Origin: an uncultured Prevotella sp.
GTDB taxonomy: Bacteria; Bacteroidota; Bacteroidia; Bacteroidales; Bacteroidaceae
Length of the DNA stretch: 22,148 bases
Direction: 5' to 3'
NCBI GenBank assembly: GCA_900557255.1
Contig: USSA01000036.1
Location: 1 to 22,148 of the forward strand
This document shows positions 1 through 7,314 of the stretch, one piece after another (position 1 is the first letter of the stretch; every line of letters starts with the position of its first letter). The position numbers and the translations under genes were made by a program. The notes under the pieces are model-generated. The model was given only the letters and a program-made list of their open reading frames with translations. It did no database searches and was not told where the DNA came from.

Positions 1-138
1 AGTTGATGCACCCGGACGCAAGGTAGAATACATAATCTTCACCTTATCGTCCACATAATTACGGGTATCGAGTTTACCCTTTCCACCCTTGAAGCCCTCC
101 AGATGAGCCTCAGCAATCTTTTCAAAATCTATGACCAT
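1..138 (-). CDS. cupin-domain protein, N-terminal part (runs off left edge)
   Basis: Only the first 46 codons are visible, starting at the ATG complementary to 136-138 and open to the window edge. The translation begins MVIDFEKIAEAHLEG and ends ...LRPGAST, just before the expected metal-binding HxH of a cupin. It is nearly the same as the start of the complete cupin at 6285-6617: I count 9 nucleotide differences in 138 and one residue difference (K instead of Q at residue 20). It is therefore a close paralogue, probably a small single-domain metal-binding cupin. Whether it is intact cannot be told from this window. It lies downstream of, and on the same strand as, the MFS transporter gene, 117 bp away, and has its own possible -7 box. 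Confidence 0.8.
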   Translation of the reverse strand, partial: MVIDFEKIAEAHLEGFKGGKGKLDTRNYVDDKVKIMYSTLRPGAST

Positions 139-186
139 TTTTTCTGAAATTATAATGTAAATTGATACTATCTATTTTTTAGTTTG

Positions 187-194
187 CAAAAATA
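187..194 (-). promoter_or_regulatory. possible -7 box for the left-edge cupin
   Basis: On the minus strand this reads TATTTTTG, matching the Bacteroidetes -7 consensus TAnnTTTG, about 50 bp upstream of the cupin start at 138. I see no clear TTTG -33 box at the right distance. The rest of 139-255 is AT-rich. It includes a weak CTTA/TAAG stem followed by T residues (about 227-252, minus strand) that could end transcription of the MFS gene, but the stem is too short for confidence. Confidence 0.35.
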
Positions 195-255
195 AGAAAA
201 AATCATCATTTCACACCATAAAATGCACGAAAAAAACTTATTTTTTAAGCACTTA

Positions 256-1584
256 TCATTCTGCCACTTGTTTATAGCCCACAAGTCCATACCACAGTAT
301 CACAAACTCGCAGAAAAGTGGAATGAGCCAGGTGAACTGCCATGAACCTACATAATCAGCCAACAAGCCCTGCAGAACAGGAAAAACAGCTCCACCAAAC
401 ACACCAATCATAAATACGCCCGAAGCTCTGGAAGTATATTCTTTCAAGCCATCAACAGCAAGGGTGAATATACAACTCCACATCACACTATGAAATAATC
501 CAACAGCAGCCATTAACCAAAGATTCTCTGTAAACATAGAGGTTAACATCAGGACAATAGCCGCAACTGAAACAAAGAGGAGCATGGGACGAGGTGCCAC
601 ATTCTTCAAACCTGCCAAAACCATTCTTCCAATCAAGAATCCTCCCCAATAAAGGGTAGCAAGAAGGGCTGGTGAGAAGTCATATCCCTGTCCCATCAAA
701 TCCATCGCATGAAGATTCATATTATTGCCGATACCTACCTCTGTTCCCACATAGAAAAAGATAGTAATCACACCATATTTCAAATGACGGAACGACCAAA
801 TACTCCGTTGCTTTGATTTCTCTTCAACAGCGGATGAGGTCTGTACTGAAGCATCTGTTTTTCTTTCATTTTCCTTATCATCAGTAACATCTCTTGTACC
901 TTCTATATCAGGAAGATTGGCTCTTGAAGTAGTCCAAGTAGTCAAGGCTATAACGAGCATCATAACCAAAAAAGGAATTGTTAGTTGATCAGCAGAAACA
1001 CTTTCCAAAGAAACACCAGCAAACATCACTCCCGTAACAAAGAAAGGGGCTATCGTTGTACCGAAAGAATTCACAGCACAGGTAAAATTCATACGCTGCA
1101 CAGGCTGAGTTCCCGGCAAAGGATAAGCTACGATATAAGGATTTATGACCACCTGAAGCATCGCTGCAGAAGTACCCATCAGATATGCTCCGAGTAGGAA
1201 GACAAAATATCCAAAAGGCACGAAATCCTGTGAAATTCTGACGCCTGCTCCACCCCAATACTCTGCTATGATTGCAGATGCGAGATAGAAAGCAAGAGCT
1301 AATACCATGACCATCATCGAACGGATAAGCGTCTTTTTATAACCTATCTTATTCAGCAAACGTCCCGTTTTTGCACTATTGAGCAAATATCCCATAAAGA
1401 AAGCAAAAGAAATGAGCGTCGCCAAGAAATTTCTGGTAGCGGTTACTTCTGAAAGGAAAGCTACCTGCAAAGGTCCCTGACACTGTCCATTGACAGTGGT
1501 GAGGAATCCCACGATAAAATATATGAATGTCAGGAGCAGGAAAGGTCCTGTACTCTTGAGTGTAATCGATTGTTTCATTTTCAT
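256..1584 (-). CDS. FHS/FucP-type MFS sugar (or polyol) transporter
   Basis: A 442-residue inner-membrane protein with about 12 hydrophobic segments. An early motif, FFMGYLLNS followed by GRLLNKIGYKK (about residues 62-85), matches the loop 2-3 signature of the major facilitator superfamily. Length and pattern fit the fucose/galactose/glucose:H+ symporter (FHS) family, in which E. coli FucP has 438 residues. A hydrophilic lysine/glutamate/serine-rich loop around residues 225-265 separates the two six-helix halves. The gene lies 99 bp downstream of a mannitol-2-dehydrogenase-like gene on the same strand, so it probably imports the substrate of that enzyme or a related sugar. The exact substrate cannot be read from sequence. 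The start is the first of two close ATGs (MKMKQ); the second would remove two residues. Confidence 0.85.
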   Translation of the reverse strand: MKMKQSITLKSTGPFLLLTFIYFIVGFLTTVNGQCQGPLQVAFLSEVTATRNFLATLISFAFFMGYLLNSAKTGRLLNKIGYKKTLIRSMMVMVLALAFYLASAIIAEYWGGAGVRISQDFVPFGYFVFLLGAYLMGTSAAMLQVVINPYIVAYPLPGTQPVQRMNFTCAVNSFGTTIAPFFVTGVMFAGVSLESVSADQLTIPFLVMMLVIALTTWTTSRANLPDIEGTRDVTDDKENERKTDASVQTSSAVEEKSKQRSIWSFRHLKYGVITIFFYVGTEVGIGNNMNLHAMDLMGQGYDFSPALLATLYWGGFLIGRMVLAGLKNVAPRPMLLFVSVAAIVLMLTSMFTENLWLMAAVGLFHSVMWSCIFTLAVDGLKEYTSRASGVFMIGVFGGAVFPVLQGLLADYVGSWQFTWLIPLFCEFVILWYGLVGYKQVAE

Positions 1585-1612
1585 CTAGGTTTTTATAAGA
1601 GATTTAATTATC

Positions 1613-1657
1613 ATTAGGTGTTCCGACGGATGTCAAAATCCATCGAAAGCACCTAAT
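1613..1657 (-). promoter_or_regulatory. long intercistronic RNA hairpin between polyol dehydrogenase and MFS genes
   Basis: ATTAGGTG (1613-1620) pairs with CACCTAAT (1650-1657). The inner arms also pair, with one bulged base and two G-U pairs in the minus-strand RNA, giving a stem of about 19 bp with a small loop. No T-run follows on the minus strand, so a simple intrinsic terminator is unlikely. It could slow decay of one part of the mRNA, act as a partial attenuator, or bind a protein. Regulation is inferred; the pairing is seen directly. Confidence 0.6.
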
Positions 1658-1683
1658 CACTAACGCAAAAACGCTAAACTAAA

Positions 1684-3180
1684 TTATAAGATTTCTTCTT
1701 CCAAAACCTTCATGGCACCCTTTGCCTTGATGTCTTCCACCATCTTCTGATAAAGCTCTACGAAATGAGAAGCTGCCTTGAGATCGGTGCTTGTAAAGGC
1801 AGAGATACCGAGGAAATCGAGGGCATCATCGCTGTCGATGGCCTTATGGTCATCAACGGTAAGCCATGGATCAGCTACCTCGAAAGCATCACCGTTGTCA
1901 TCTACCTGATACTTCAGATAATGACGGTAAGCAGCAAAGAGATAAGCCACACGCTTGAACTCTACATCCTGGCGCTTGCCAGAAGCATCATCTGCAATCA
2001 TCTTCTCCAGATTTGGCATCACGTAAACAGGGAATTTGCTGGCACCATCGAAGCAGAGACGAGCCACCTGGTCGCTGACCATGCGGTTGCCGAAGCGCTC
2101 TACCAGGCACTGCTTGTATTCCTCCAAATCAGTATCCTTTGGAGCTGGCACGTAAGGAGTGATGTCTTCGTCCATAAAGGCGCGAACAAACTTACGGATT
2201 CTCTCATCGTGCATGGCTGCATCTACCTTGCGGTAACCACCGAGGAAAGATGGATAAGAGAGCAATGTATGAGAAGCATTCAAGAGAGAAAGCTTCATAT
2301 TCTCGAAGGCAGTCACATCGTCGGTCATCTGAGCGCCCACGGTTTCCCATGCTGGGCGACCAGCTGCAAAGTTATCCTCTACTACCCACTGGATGAAATC
2401 CTCGCAATAAACAGGAGCCTCATCGCAGGTTCCGTTCTGAGCATTCAATCGCTCGATGTCGGCAGGACGGGTAGCAGGAGTAATACGGTCAACCATTGAA
2501 TTAGGGAAGGTAACGTTCTCCTCCATCCAGGCTGCAAGTTCCTTGTCCTGAGCCCCGACGAAAGTCATGAATGCCTTGCGGGCTGTATTGCCATTGTGCT
2601 GCAGATTATCGCAGGAAAGGATGGTGATAGGACCATTGCCTGCTGCCTTGCGGCGACGCAATCCCTCGGCAACATATCCAAAGGCTGTAACCGGCTTGGC
2701 TGGATTCTGGATATCGTGAGCCACCTGCGCATTGTCGAGCATAAATTCGCCACTCTGACGAGAGATGTTGTATCCGCCCTCGGTGATAGTGAGGGTGATG
2801 ATCTTAATATCCTTAGACGCAATCTTGTTCAGAATCTGCTCCTGCTCCTCGATACCCCAATAGAGTTCAACGAGCGCACCCAACTGATAAACCTGGATGC
2901 TGTCGTCGCGTCCACATACGGTAAGGGTGTATTCGCCGTCCTGTTTCTTCAGGGCGTGGTAGAGGCGCTCATCACCCGGGAGAATCATTGCTCCACAGAT
3001 ACCCCAGTTCTGCTGGGTATTGTTCTCGAGAAGCTTATTGGTCATAAACTCCAAGTGAGCACGATGGAAGTTACCTACTCCGAAATGCAGGATACCTGCC
3101 TTTACCAAACTGCGGTTATAAGCATAACCTTTCACTACCTGAGCTGCATTTGCTGCGTTTGCATTCACTAAATTTGCCAT
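1684..3180 (-). CDS. mannitol 2-dehydrogenase / fructuronate reductase family polyol dehydrogenase
   Basis: A 498-residue cytoplasmic NAD(P)-dependent oxidoreductase of the long-chain polyol dehydrogenase family. Residues near 32-45 read HFGVGNFHRAH, the family's nucleotide-binding signature. The catalytic pattern K-x4-N-x2-H is present in KLSLLNASH. The stretch around it (GRPAWETVG, TDDV, later RFGNRMVSDQVARLC and DGASKFP) resembles Pseudomonas mannitol 2-dehydrogenase more than E. coli UxuB as I recall them, so oxidation of mannitol or another polyol to a ketose is the leading guess. Fructuronate, tagaturonate or arabinitol remain possible. The length matches the family (about 490). The gene lies between lacI (upstream, same strand) and an MFS transporter (downstream), a typical carbohydrate-use cassette. 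It is probably controlled by the LacI-type protein through sites at 3336-3376. Confidence 0.88.
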   Translation of the reverse strand: MANLVNANAANAAQVVKGYAYNRSLVKAGILHFGVGNFHRAHLEFMTNKLLENNTQQNWGICGAMILPGDERLYHALKKQDGEYTLTVCGRDDSIQVYQLGALVELYWGIEEQEQILNKIASKDIKIITLTITEGGYNISRQSGEFMLDNAQVAHDIQNPAKPVTAFGYVAEGLRRRKAAGNGPITILSCDNLQHNGNTARKAFMTFVGAQDKELAAWMEENVTFPNSMVDRITPATRPADIERLNAQNGTCDEAPVYCEDFIQWVVEDNFAAGRPAWETVGAQMTDDVTAFENMKLSLLNASHTLLSYPSFLGGYRKVDAAMHDERIRKFVRAFMDEDITPYVPAPKDTDLEEYKQCLVERFGNRMVSDQVARLCFDGASKFPVYVMPNLEKMIADDASGKRQDVEFKRVAYLFAAYRHYLKYQVDDNGDAFEVADPWLTVDDHKAIDSDDALDFLGISAFTSTDLKAASHFVELYQKMVEDIKAKGAMKVLEEEIL

Positions 3181-3282
3181 AATTCTTTATTGTTAGCTGT
3201 TATTATTATTAATTGTTTACTCTTTACGAAAGCAAGTCGTCCAAGATGTCTCTTCAGCGAGCTTGTCTCTCGTTTTCGATGG

Positions 3283-3290
3283 CAAAGATA
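3283..3290 (-). promoter_or_regulatory. -7 box for the polyol dehydrogenase/MFS genes
   Basis: On the minus strand this reads TATCTTTG, a perfect match to TAnnTTTG, about 100 bp upstream of the dehydrogenase start at 3180. The -33 region is only a T-rich stretch near 3308-3314. The weak -33 box and operator-like repeats just upstream suggest a regulated promoter. Confidence 0.6.
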
Positions 3291-3316
3291 TTGCGTTTTT
3301 TCGAGATAAAAAGATA

Positions 3317-3376
3317 TTTTTTTCGAAAAAAACTTGCAAACGTTCCCGCAAACGTTCCCAATTTCTGCAAACGTTT
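3317..3376. promoter_or_regulatory. LacI-type operator cluster: three GCAAACGTT sites plus an A/T palindrome
   Basis: GCAAACGTT occurs at 3336-3344, 3348-3356 and 3367-3375 (starts 12 and 19 bp apart). Each carries the central CG step typical of LacI-family operators, and the third contains the palindrome AAACGTTT. Next to them, 3317-3332 is a perfect 16-bp palindrome, TTTTTTTCGAAAAAAA, also CG-centred. The cluster lies between lacI and the dehydrogenase gene, upstream of the -7 box at 3283-3290. The LacI-type product encoded immediately upstream is the obvious candidate to bind here. Confidence 0.6.
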
Positions 3377-3416
3377 TAAATACTTTCCGGTGATTTCCGG
3401 GAGCTACGCAGTTTGA

Positions 3417-4421
3417 TTATTCTCCCGTAGATTCCCTACATTGCATCGAGGTCTTCAGCACCACCTGCCTGTCCTCCATCTCCGGATTGTTGATTTTCTC
3501 CATCACCAGTTCTGCCGCCTTTCTGCCCATCTCCTCCAGCGGAGGCTCCATGGTGGTAATCTGAGGAGAAACGATGGTAGATAGTTCCGTGCCCGAAAAA
3601 CCAGCCACGAAGATCTCTTCCGGTACCCGCTTACCCAAAGCGCGGAGCCGATTCTGCGCACCTATCGCCAAAGTATCAGTAAAGGCGAAGACGGCATCAA
3701 ATTCCACCTTATTATATATAAGGCGGTCGATGGCATCAGCTCCATCCTTAAAGGTCATTCCCGTTTTCACAATCAGCGAAGGATCAAAAAGATGGAATTT
3801 CTCCATCGCCTCACGATAACCCAAGCCTCGCTGATAGGCATTGTAAATGTCGTCGGGTCCCTGCAGATAGACGATGCGCTTCCTGCCCAGGCGAATTAGA
3901 TGTTCCACCATGAAATAAGAATCAACATTATCATCCACCACAACCTGCGGCATCTTCAATCCATACGGAATGCGGTCGTAGAAGACAATCGCCATACCGT
4001 CTGCCGCCAACTGCTGATACATTTCGATGTTCTTGCGGTAACTGCAGAGGCTCACAATCAGCCCATCTACCATAAACTGCTCCATCATCTTCAGGTTCTC
4101 CAGTTCACGCTCCGGTTTCTCATCGCTCTCGGCAATCATCACCTTCTGGTTCTTCTTGTAGAGCACTTCCTGTATTCCGTTAATCACCTGTGAAGCATAA
4201 GGGGTGTGCATCTCCGGCACGATGACACCAATGGTGTTCGTACGCCCCATCTTCAGGTTCATCGCCACCGGATTGCGCTTGTAGCCGAGTCGCTTTGCCT
4301 CTTCCACCACCATCTCGCGCGTCTCCTTGCGAATGTTTTTGTCATCCGTCAACGCTCTGGAAACAGTGGAGACCGAGATGCAGAGAGAACGGGCTATATC
4401 CTTAATTGTAACATGTTTCAT
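3417..4421 (-). CDS. LacI/GalR-family transcriptional regulator
   Basis: A 334-residue protein with the classic layout. An N-terminal helix-turn-helix (residues about 4-24, TIKDIARSLCISVSTVSRAL) is followed by the hinge helix near residues 50-58 (NPVAMNLKM). A periplasmic-binding-protein-like sensor domain starts at TNTIGVIVPE and runs to the C-terminus. Length matches LacI regulators. It is the first gene of the lacI/polyol dehydrogenase/MFS group, separated from the dehydrogenase by 236 bp holding a promoter and operator-like sites, and it is divergent from ndh. It probably senses a sugar or polyol handled by these genes. Whether it represses or activates is not shown: the sites lie upstream of the -7 box. 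Confidence 0.93.
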   Translation of the reverse strand: MKHVTIKDIARSLCISVSTVSRALTDDKNIRKETREMVVEEAKRLGYKRNPVAMNLKMGRTNTIGVIVPEMHTPYASQVINGIQEVLYKKNQKVMIAESDEKPERELENLKMMEQFMVDGLIVSLCSYRKNIEMYQQLAADGMAIVFYDRIPYGLKMPQVVVDDNVDSYFMVEHLIRLGRKRIVYLQGPDDIYNAYQRGLGYREAMEKFHLFDPSLIVKTGMTFKDGADAIDRLIYNKVEFDAVFAFTDTLAIGAQNRLRALGKRVPEEIFVAGFSGTELSTIVSPQITTMEPPLEEMGRKAAELVMEKINNPEMEDRQVVLKTSMQCRESTGE

Positions 4422-4468
4422 AATGATGTTTTTATAAGATAAATGTTCGAATATTGAAGTTGTCGATG

Positions 4469-4500
4469 CAAAAATACAACATTTCCTTCAAAATCAAAAA
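4469..4500 (-). promoter_or_regulatory. promoter of lacI
   Basis: On the minus strand a -33 box TTTTTG (4500-4495) and a -7 box TATTTTTG (4476-4469) are separated by 18 bp, an excellent Bacteroidetes promoter. It would give a leader of about 40 nt before the ATG at 4421. No GCAAACGTT site is seen near it, so autoregulation is not evident. Confidence 0.7.
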
Positions 4501-4631
4501 CTTTTCTTGGAAAAAGACAAGGACAACTACCAAAATGCTATCTGCATATTACATTTAGCAACATCATTTGCAAGAATATAAAATGAGAACGATTGCAACC
4601 AGTTACTACCCCATTTTTCTACTCATCTTCC

Positions 4632-4662
4632 TTTGCCACCTCATTAAAAAGTTGTACCTTTG
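4632..4662 (+). promoter_or_regulatory. promoter of ndh
   Basis: TTTG (4632-4635) and TACCTTTG (4655-4662) are separated by 19 bp, matching the Bacteroidetes -33/-7 pair. The start codon lies about 95 bp downstream. Apart from this and the lacI promoter, the 335-bp divergent region 4422-4756 shows nothing else I can name. Confidence 0.7.
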
Positions 4663-4756
4663 CGGTCGAATTTGCAGCGAGAACTAGGCTACAGGCCTTA
4701 TAAAAATAGAATTTTCAGCAAATATATGTAATTAATATGTAAAAACAGCAGTAGTT

Positions 4757-6157
4757 ATGAGCATTAATATCAAGAGAAATCAGTTGAAGAGAGTAGTGAT
4801 TGTAGGTGGCGGACTCGGTGGCCTTCGCTTGGCTGAAGACCTGAGCAAGGCAAACCTGCAGGTGGTGTTGATTGATAAGAACAATTTCCATCAGTTCCCT
4901 CCACTTATCTATCAGATTGCCTCAGCAGGTATCGATCCAAGTTCCATCTCCTTCCCTTTCCGCCAGATTTTCCGCAAGCGCAAGAACTTCTACTTCCGCA
5001 TGGCAGAGGCGAGAGCCGTATTCCCAGACAAGAAGATTCTGCAGACTTCCATCGGTAAGATAGAGTACGATTACCTGGTGTTCGCAGCAGGAACTACTAC
5101 CAATTTCTATGGCAATGCCAACATCGAGAAGTGGGCGATTCCGATGAAGACCGTTTCTGAGGCAATGGGATTGCGCAACGCCGTGCTGAGTAACCTGGAG
5201 CGTGCGCTGACCTGTGCTACGGAAGCAGAGCGACAGGAACTTCTGAACGTGGTGATTGTAGGCGGTGGTGCCACAGGTGTGGAGATAGCCGGAGCCCTCT
5301 CTGAAATGAAGCGCTACGTGATTCCTTACGATTATCCGGATATGGACTCCTCTCTGATGCACATCTATCTCCTGGAAGCGGGCGACAGACTGCTCGCCGG
5401 AATGTCAAAGGATTCTTCCAAGAAAGCATACGATTTCCTCACAAGCATGGGTGTGGATGTACAGTTTGGCAAGATGGTAACCGACTATAAAGACCATAAG
5501 GTACTGATGAAGGATGGTCAGGAGATTCCTACCCGTACATTCCTCTGGGTATCCGGTGTAAAGGCACAGCCTATCACGGGTATTGATGGCGACCATCTGG
5601 GTCGTGGTTTCCGAATCGTAGTAGATGAGTTCAACCGCATCCCTGGCATGGACGGTCTCTTCGCCATCGGCGACCAGTGTATCCAGACCACAGACCCAGC
5701 TTATCCTGGCGGTCATCCACAGTTGGCTCAGGTAGCCATTCAGCAGGCAGCGCTCCTGGCAAAGAATATCCAGAAGATTGCGAAGGCAGATGAGGAGAAT
5801 GAGAAGCATCCTGGTTCTTCAGCCCCAAACATCGACCAGCAGCTCAAGCCTTTCCGCTACAAGAACCTGGGTTCTATGGCTACCATCGGAAGACACAAGG
5901 CTGTAGTAGAACTAGGCAAGTTCCACAGCCAAGGCTTCTTTGCCTGGATATTGTGGCTGGTAGTTCACCTCCGCTCCATCCTCGGCGTAAAGAACAAGGT
6001 AATGGTATTGCTCAACTGGCTCTGGAAGTACGTAAGCTATAACGATTCTATCCGAATGATTACCTACGCCACCAAGCCAAAAGAGGTGCGCGACCGATTG
6101 AAGCGTGAGCAGACCACTCACCTCGGCACCGACTTGCTGGAAAATGAAGAAGATTAA
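4757..6157 (+). CDS. ndh: type II NADH:quinone oxidoreductase (NDH-2)
   Basis: A 466-residue single-subunit flavoprotein that passes electrons from NADH to quinone without pumping ions. It acts at the inner face of the membrane. The N-terminal FAD-binding Rossmann motif is VVIVGGGLGG (residues 13-22). The second, NADH-binding Rossmann motif is VVIVGGGATG with a glutamate a few residues on (residues 165-177). The late FAD motif LFAIGD is at about 301-306. A C-terminal tryptophan-rich amphipathic stretch (about residues 388-435) fits the membrane-anchoring region of NDH-2. The gene is divergent from lacI with its own promoter and ends in a strong terminator, so it looks monocistronic and not part of the sugar cassette. 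Confidence 0.9.
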   Translation: MSINIKRNQLKRVVIVGGGLGGLRLAEDLSKANLQVVLIDKNNFHQFPPLIYQIASAGIDPSSISFPFRQIFRKRKNFYFRMAEARAVFPDKKILQTSIGKIEYDYLVFAAGTTTNFYGNANIEKWAIPMKTVSEAMGLRNAVLSNLERALTCATEAERQELLNVVIVGGGATGVEIAGALSEMKRYVIPYDYPDMDSSLMHIYLLEAGDRLLAGMSKDSSKKAYDFLTSMGVDVQFGKMVTDYKDHKVLMKDGQEIPTRTFLWVSGVKAQPITGIDGDHLGRGFRIVVDEFNRIPGMDGLFAIGDQCIQTTDPAYPGGHPQLAQVAIQQAALLAKNIQKIAKADEENEKHPGSSAPNIDQQLKPFRYKNLGSMATIGRHKAVVELGKFHSQGFFAWILWLVVHLRSILGVKNKVMVLLNWLWKYVSYNDSIRMITYATKPKEVRDRLKREQTTHLGTDLLENEED

Positions 6158-6178
6158 TATGAAGAAATAAAAACGATG

Positions 6179-6232
6179 AAAGTCCAGCTTGGAGCCTTTC
6201 TGAGAGAGGCATCCGAGTCGGACTTTCTTTTT
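6179..6232 (+). terminator. intrinsic terminator after ndh, possibly bidirectional
   Basis: AAAGTCC (6179-6185) pairs with GGACTTT (6220-6226). Nested inside, CTTGGA pairs with TCCGAG and GCCTTTC with GAGAGGC, closing on a TGA loop. The stem is followed on the plus strand by CTTTTTAC. On the minus strand a T-rich stretch also follows a few bases later, so it may also stop transcripts from the convergent cupin gene. Confidence 0.85.
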
Positions 6233-6284
6233 ACATTTTCCTCAGGAGAAATATGATGTGTTTTTCCCTGATACTCCAGGGATA

Positions 6285-6617
6285 TTAATGATGCTCAGGC
6301 ACTATGGCGAGATACACCAAATCGTGGTCGGTGAGATTCTCCATATAATGAGCATGATTCATAGGACAATAATGCACCTGTCCCTGTCGAACCTCTTCTA
6401 CGATATCATCATAATGGAAAGTAGCAGTGCCGCTTACCACATAGATAATCTCGCAGTTGCCCTCGTGAGTATGAAGACCAGTTGATGCACCCGGACGCAA
6501 GGTAGAATACATAATCTTCACCTTGTCATCCACATAGTTACGGGTGTCGAGTTTCCCCTGTCCACCCTTGAAGCCCTCCAAATGAGCCTCAGCAATCTTT
6601 TCGAAATCTATTACCAT
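6285..6617 (-). CDS. small single-domain cupin protein
   Basis: A complete 110-residue cupin_2-type protein. The first cupin motif is seen as G43...H49-T-H51-x4-E56...G63. The second is G-x5-P-x2-H within GQVHYCPMNHAHYMEN. Together these give the usual three-His-one-Glu metal site, so an intact metal-binding beta-barrel is likely. The substrate is unknown; such stand-alone cupins include isomerases, dioxygenases and sensors. It lies 64 bp downstream of, and on the same strand as, the NUDIX gene and may be co-transcribed with it. Its N-terminal 46 residues are 45/46 identical to the truncated cupin at the left window edge. The start ATG is fixed by this match. Confidence 0.85.
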   Translation of the reverse strand: MVIDFEKIAEAHLEGFKGGQGKLDTRNYVDDKVKIMYSTLRPGASTGLHTHEGNCEIIYVVSGTATFHYDDIVEEVRQGQVHYCPMNHAHYMENLTDHDLVYLAIVPEHH

Positions 6618-6681
6618 CTTTATAATGTTTATTGTTTAATGTCTAATATTTACTTGACTTTTATAGATGAAGCCATGCAGC

Positions 6682-7230
6682 TTACTTTGCTTTCGCAAAA
6701 TACTTCCAGAGCGGAGCCGCCATCAGGCTTTGCCAGATTTCTCCCTTCTCCAGCATTTCCATCACTTCATCTCTTGAGAAGAGGCGAACCTCGATATCCT
6801 CAGCCTGGTCAAGATGCTGAACATCCATACGCTCCACATCCGTAGCCAAATAGCAATGGGTAAGATTGGTATGCGTGCTCGGATTAGCCGAAATCGTCAT
6901 CCACTTCTGCCAGTTTCCGCCACCGAACCCAGTCTCTTCCATCAGCTCTCGCTTGGCAGCCGCCATCGGGTCCTCGCCCTTCTCTATCACTCCTGCGCAG
7001 AGTTCATTCACCGGCTTACCTATCGCATAGCGATACTGGCGCACAAATACGAACTCTCCCTCCTTCGTGATTGCGATGGTGTTCACCCAATCGGGATATT
7101 CCAGCACGTAATATTCATCGATAATGGCTCCCGTAGGCAATTCCACCTTATCCACTCGTGCCGTGAGCCAAGGCTTCTCTATCAGATACTTCTGCGAGAG
7201 CGTCTTCCATTTCATATCTTTATCAGCCAT
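6682..7230 (-). CDS. NUDIX hydrolase, ADP-ribose pyrophosphatase type
   Basis: A 182-residue protein with a perfect Nudix box beginning at G80 (GVIEKGE), with R94-E-L-x-E-E-T-G-F102 completing Gx5Ex7REUxEExGU. The two glutamates after REL bind the catalytic magnesium. Upstream, residues 30-75 (DEYYVLEYPDWVNTIAI, then VRQYRY) have the look of the ADP-ribose/nucleoside-diphosphate-sugar pyrophosphatase branch. Cleavage of ADP-ribose or a similar NDP compound is therefore likely, but the substrate is inferred. It has its own promoter just past the end of the polygalacturonase gene and is followed by the cupin gene. Confidence 0.9.
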   Translation of the reverse strand: MADKDMKWKTLSQKYLIEKPWLTARVDKVELPTGAIIDEYYVLEYPDWVNTIAITKEGEFVFVRQYRYAIGKPVNELCAGVIEKGEDPMAAAKRELMEETGFGGGNWQKWMTISANPSTHTNLTHCYLATDVERMDVQHLDQAEDIEVRLFSRDEVMEMLEKGEIWQSLMAAPLWKYFAKAK

Positions 7231-7280
7231 TTTCTTACTTCATTTAAAAAACTGGATTTTCTTTATCTTGATTGATGGTG

Positions 7281-7310
7281 CAAAAGTACGAAAAAAGATT
7301 GAAAAACAAA
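7281..7310 (-). promoter_or_regulatory. promoter of the NUDIX(-cupin) unit
   Basis: On the minus strand TTTG (7310-7307) and TACTTTTG (7288-7281) are 18 bp apart. The ATG at 7230 is about 50 bp downstream. The promoter begins within 5 bp of the stop codon of the upstream polygalacturonase gene. Confidence 0.7.
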
Positions 7311-7314
7311 TAAC

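Noticed and set aside
1765..2499. Long open frame opposite the polyol dehydrogenase gene
   Set aside because: It is a shadow of a well-supported gene on the other strand, has no recognisable domain and no promoter.
3213..3416. Small plus-strand frame between lacI and the polyol dehydrogenase
   Set aside because: It covers the operator-like sites and the -7 box; the peptide is lysine/phenylalanine-rich and non-descript.
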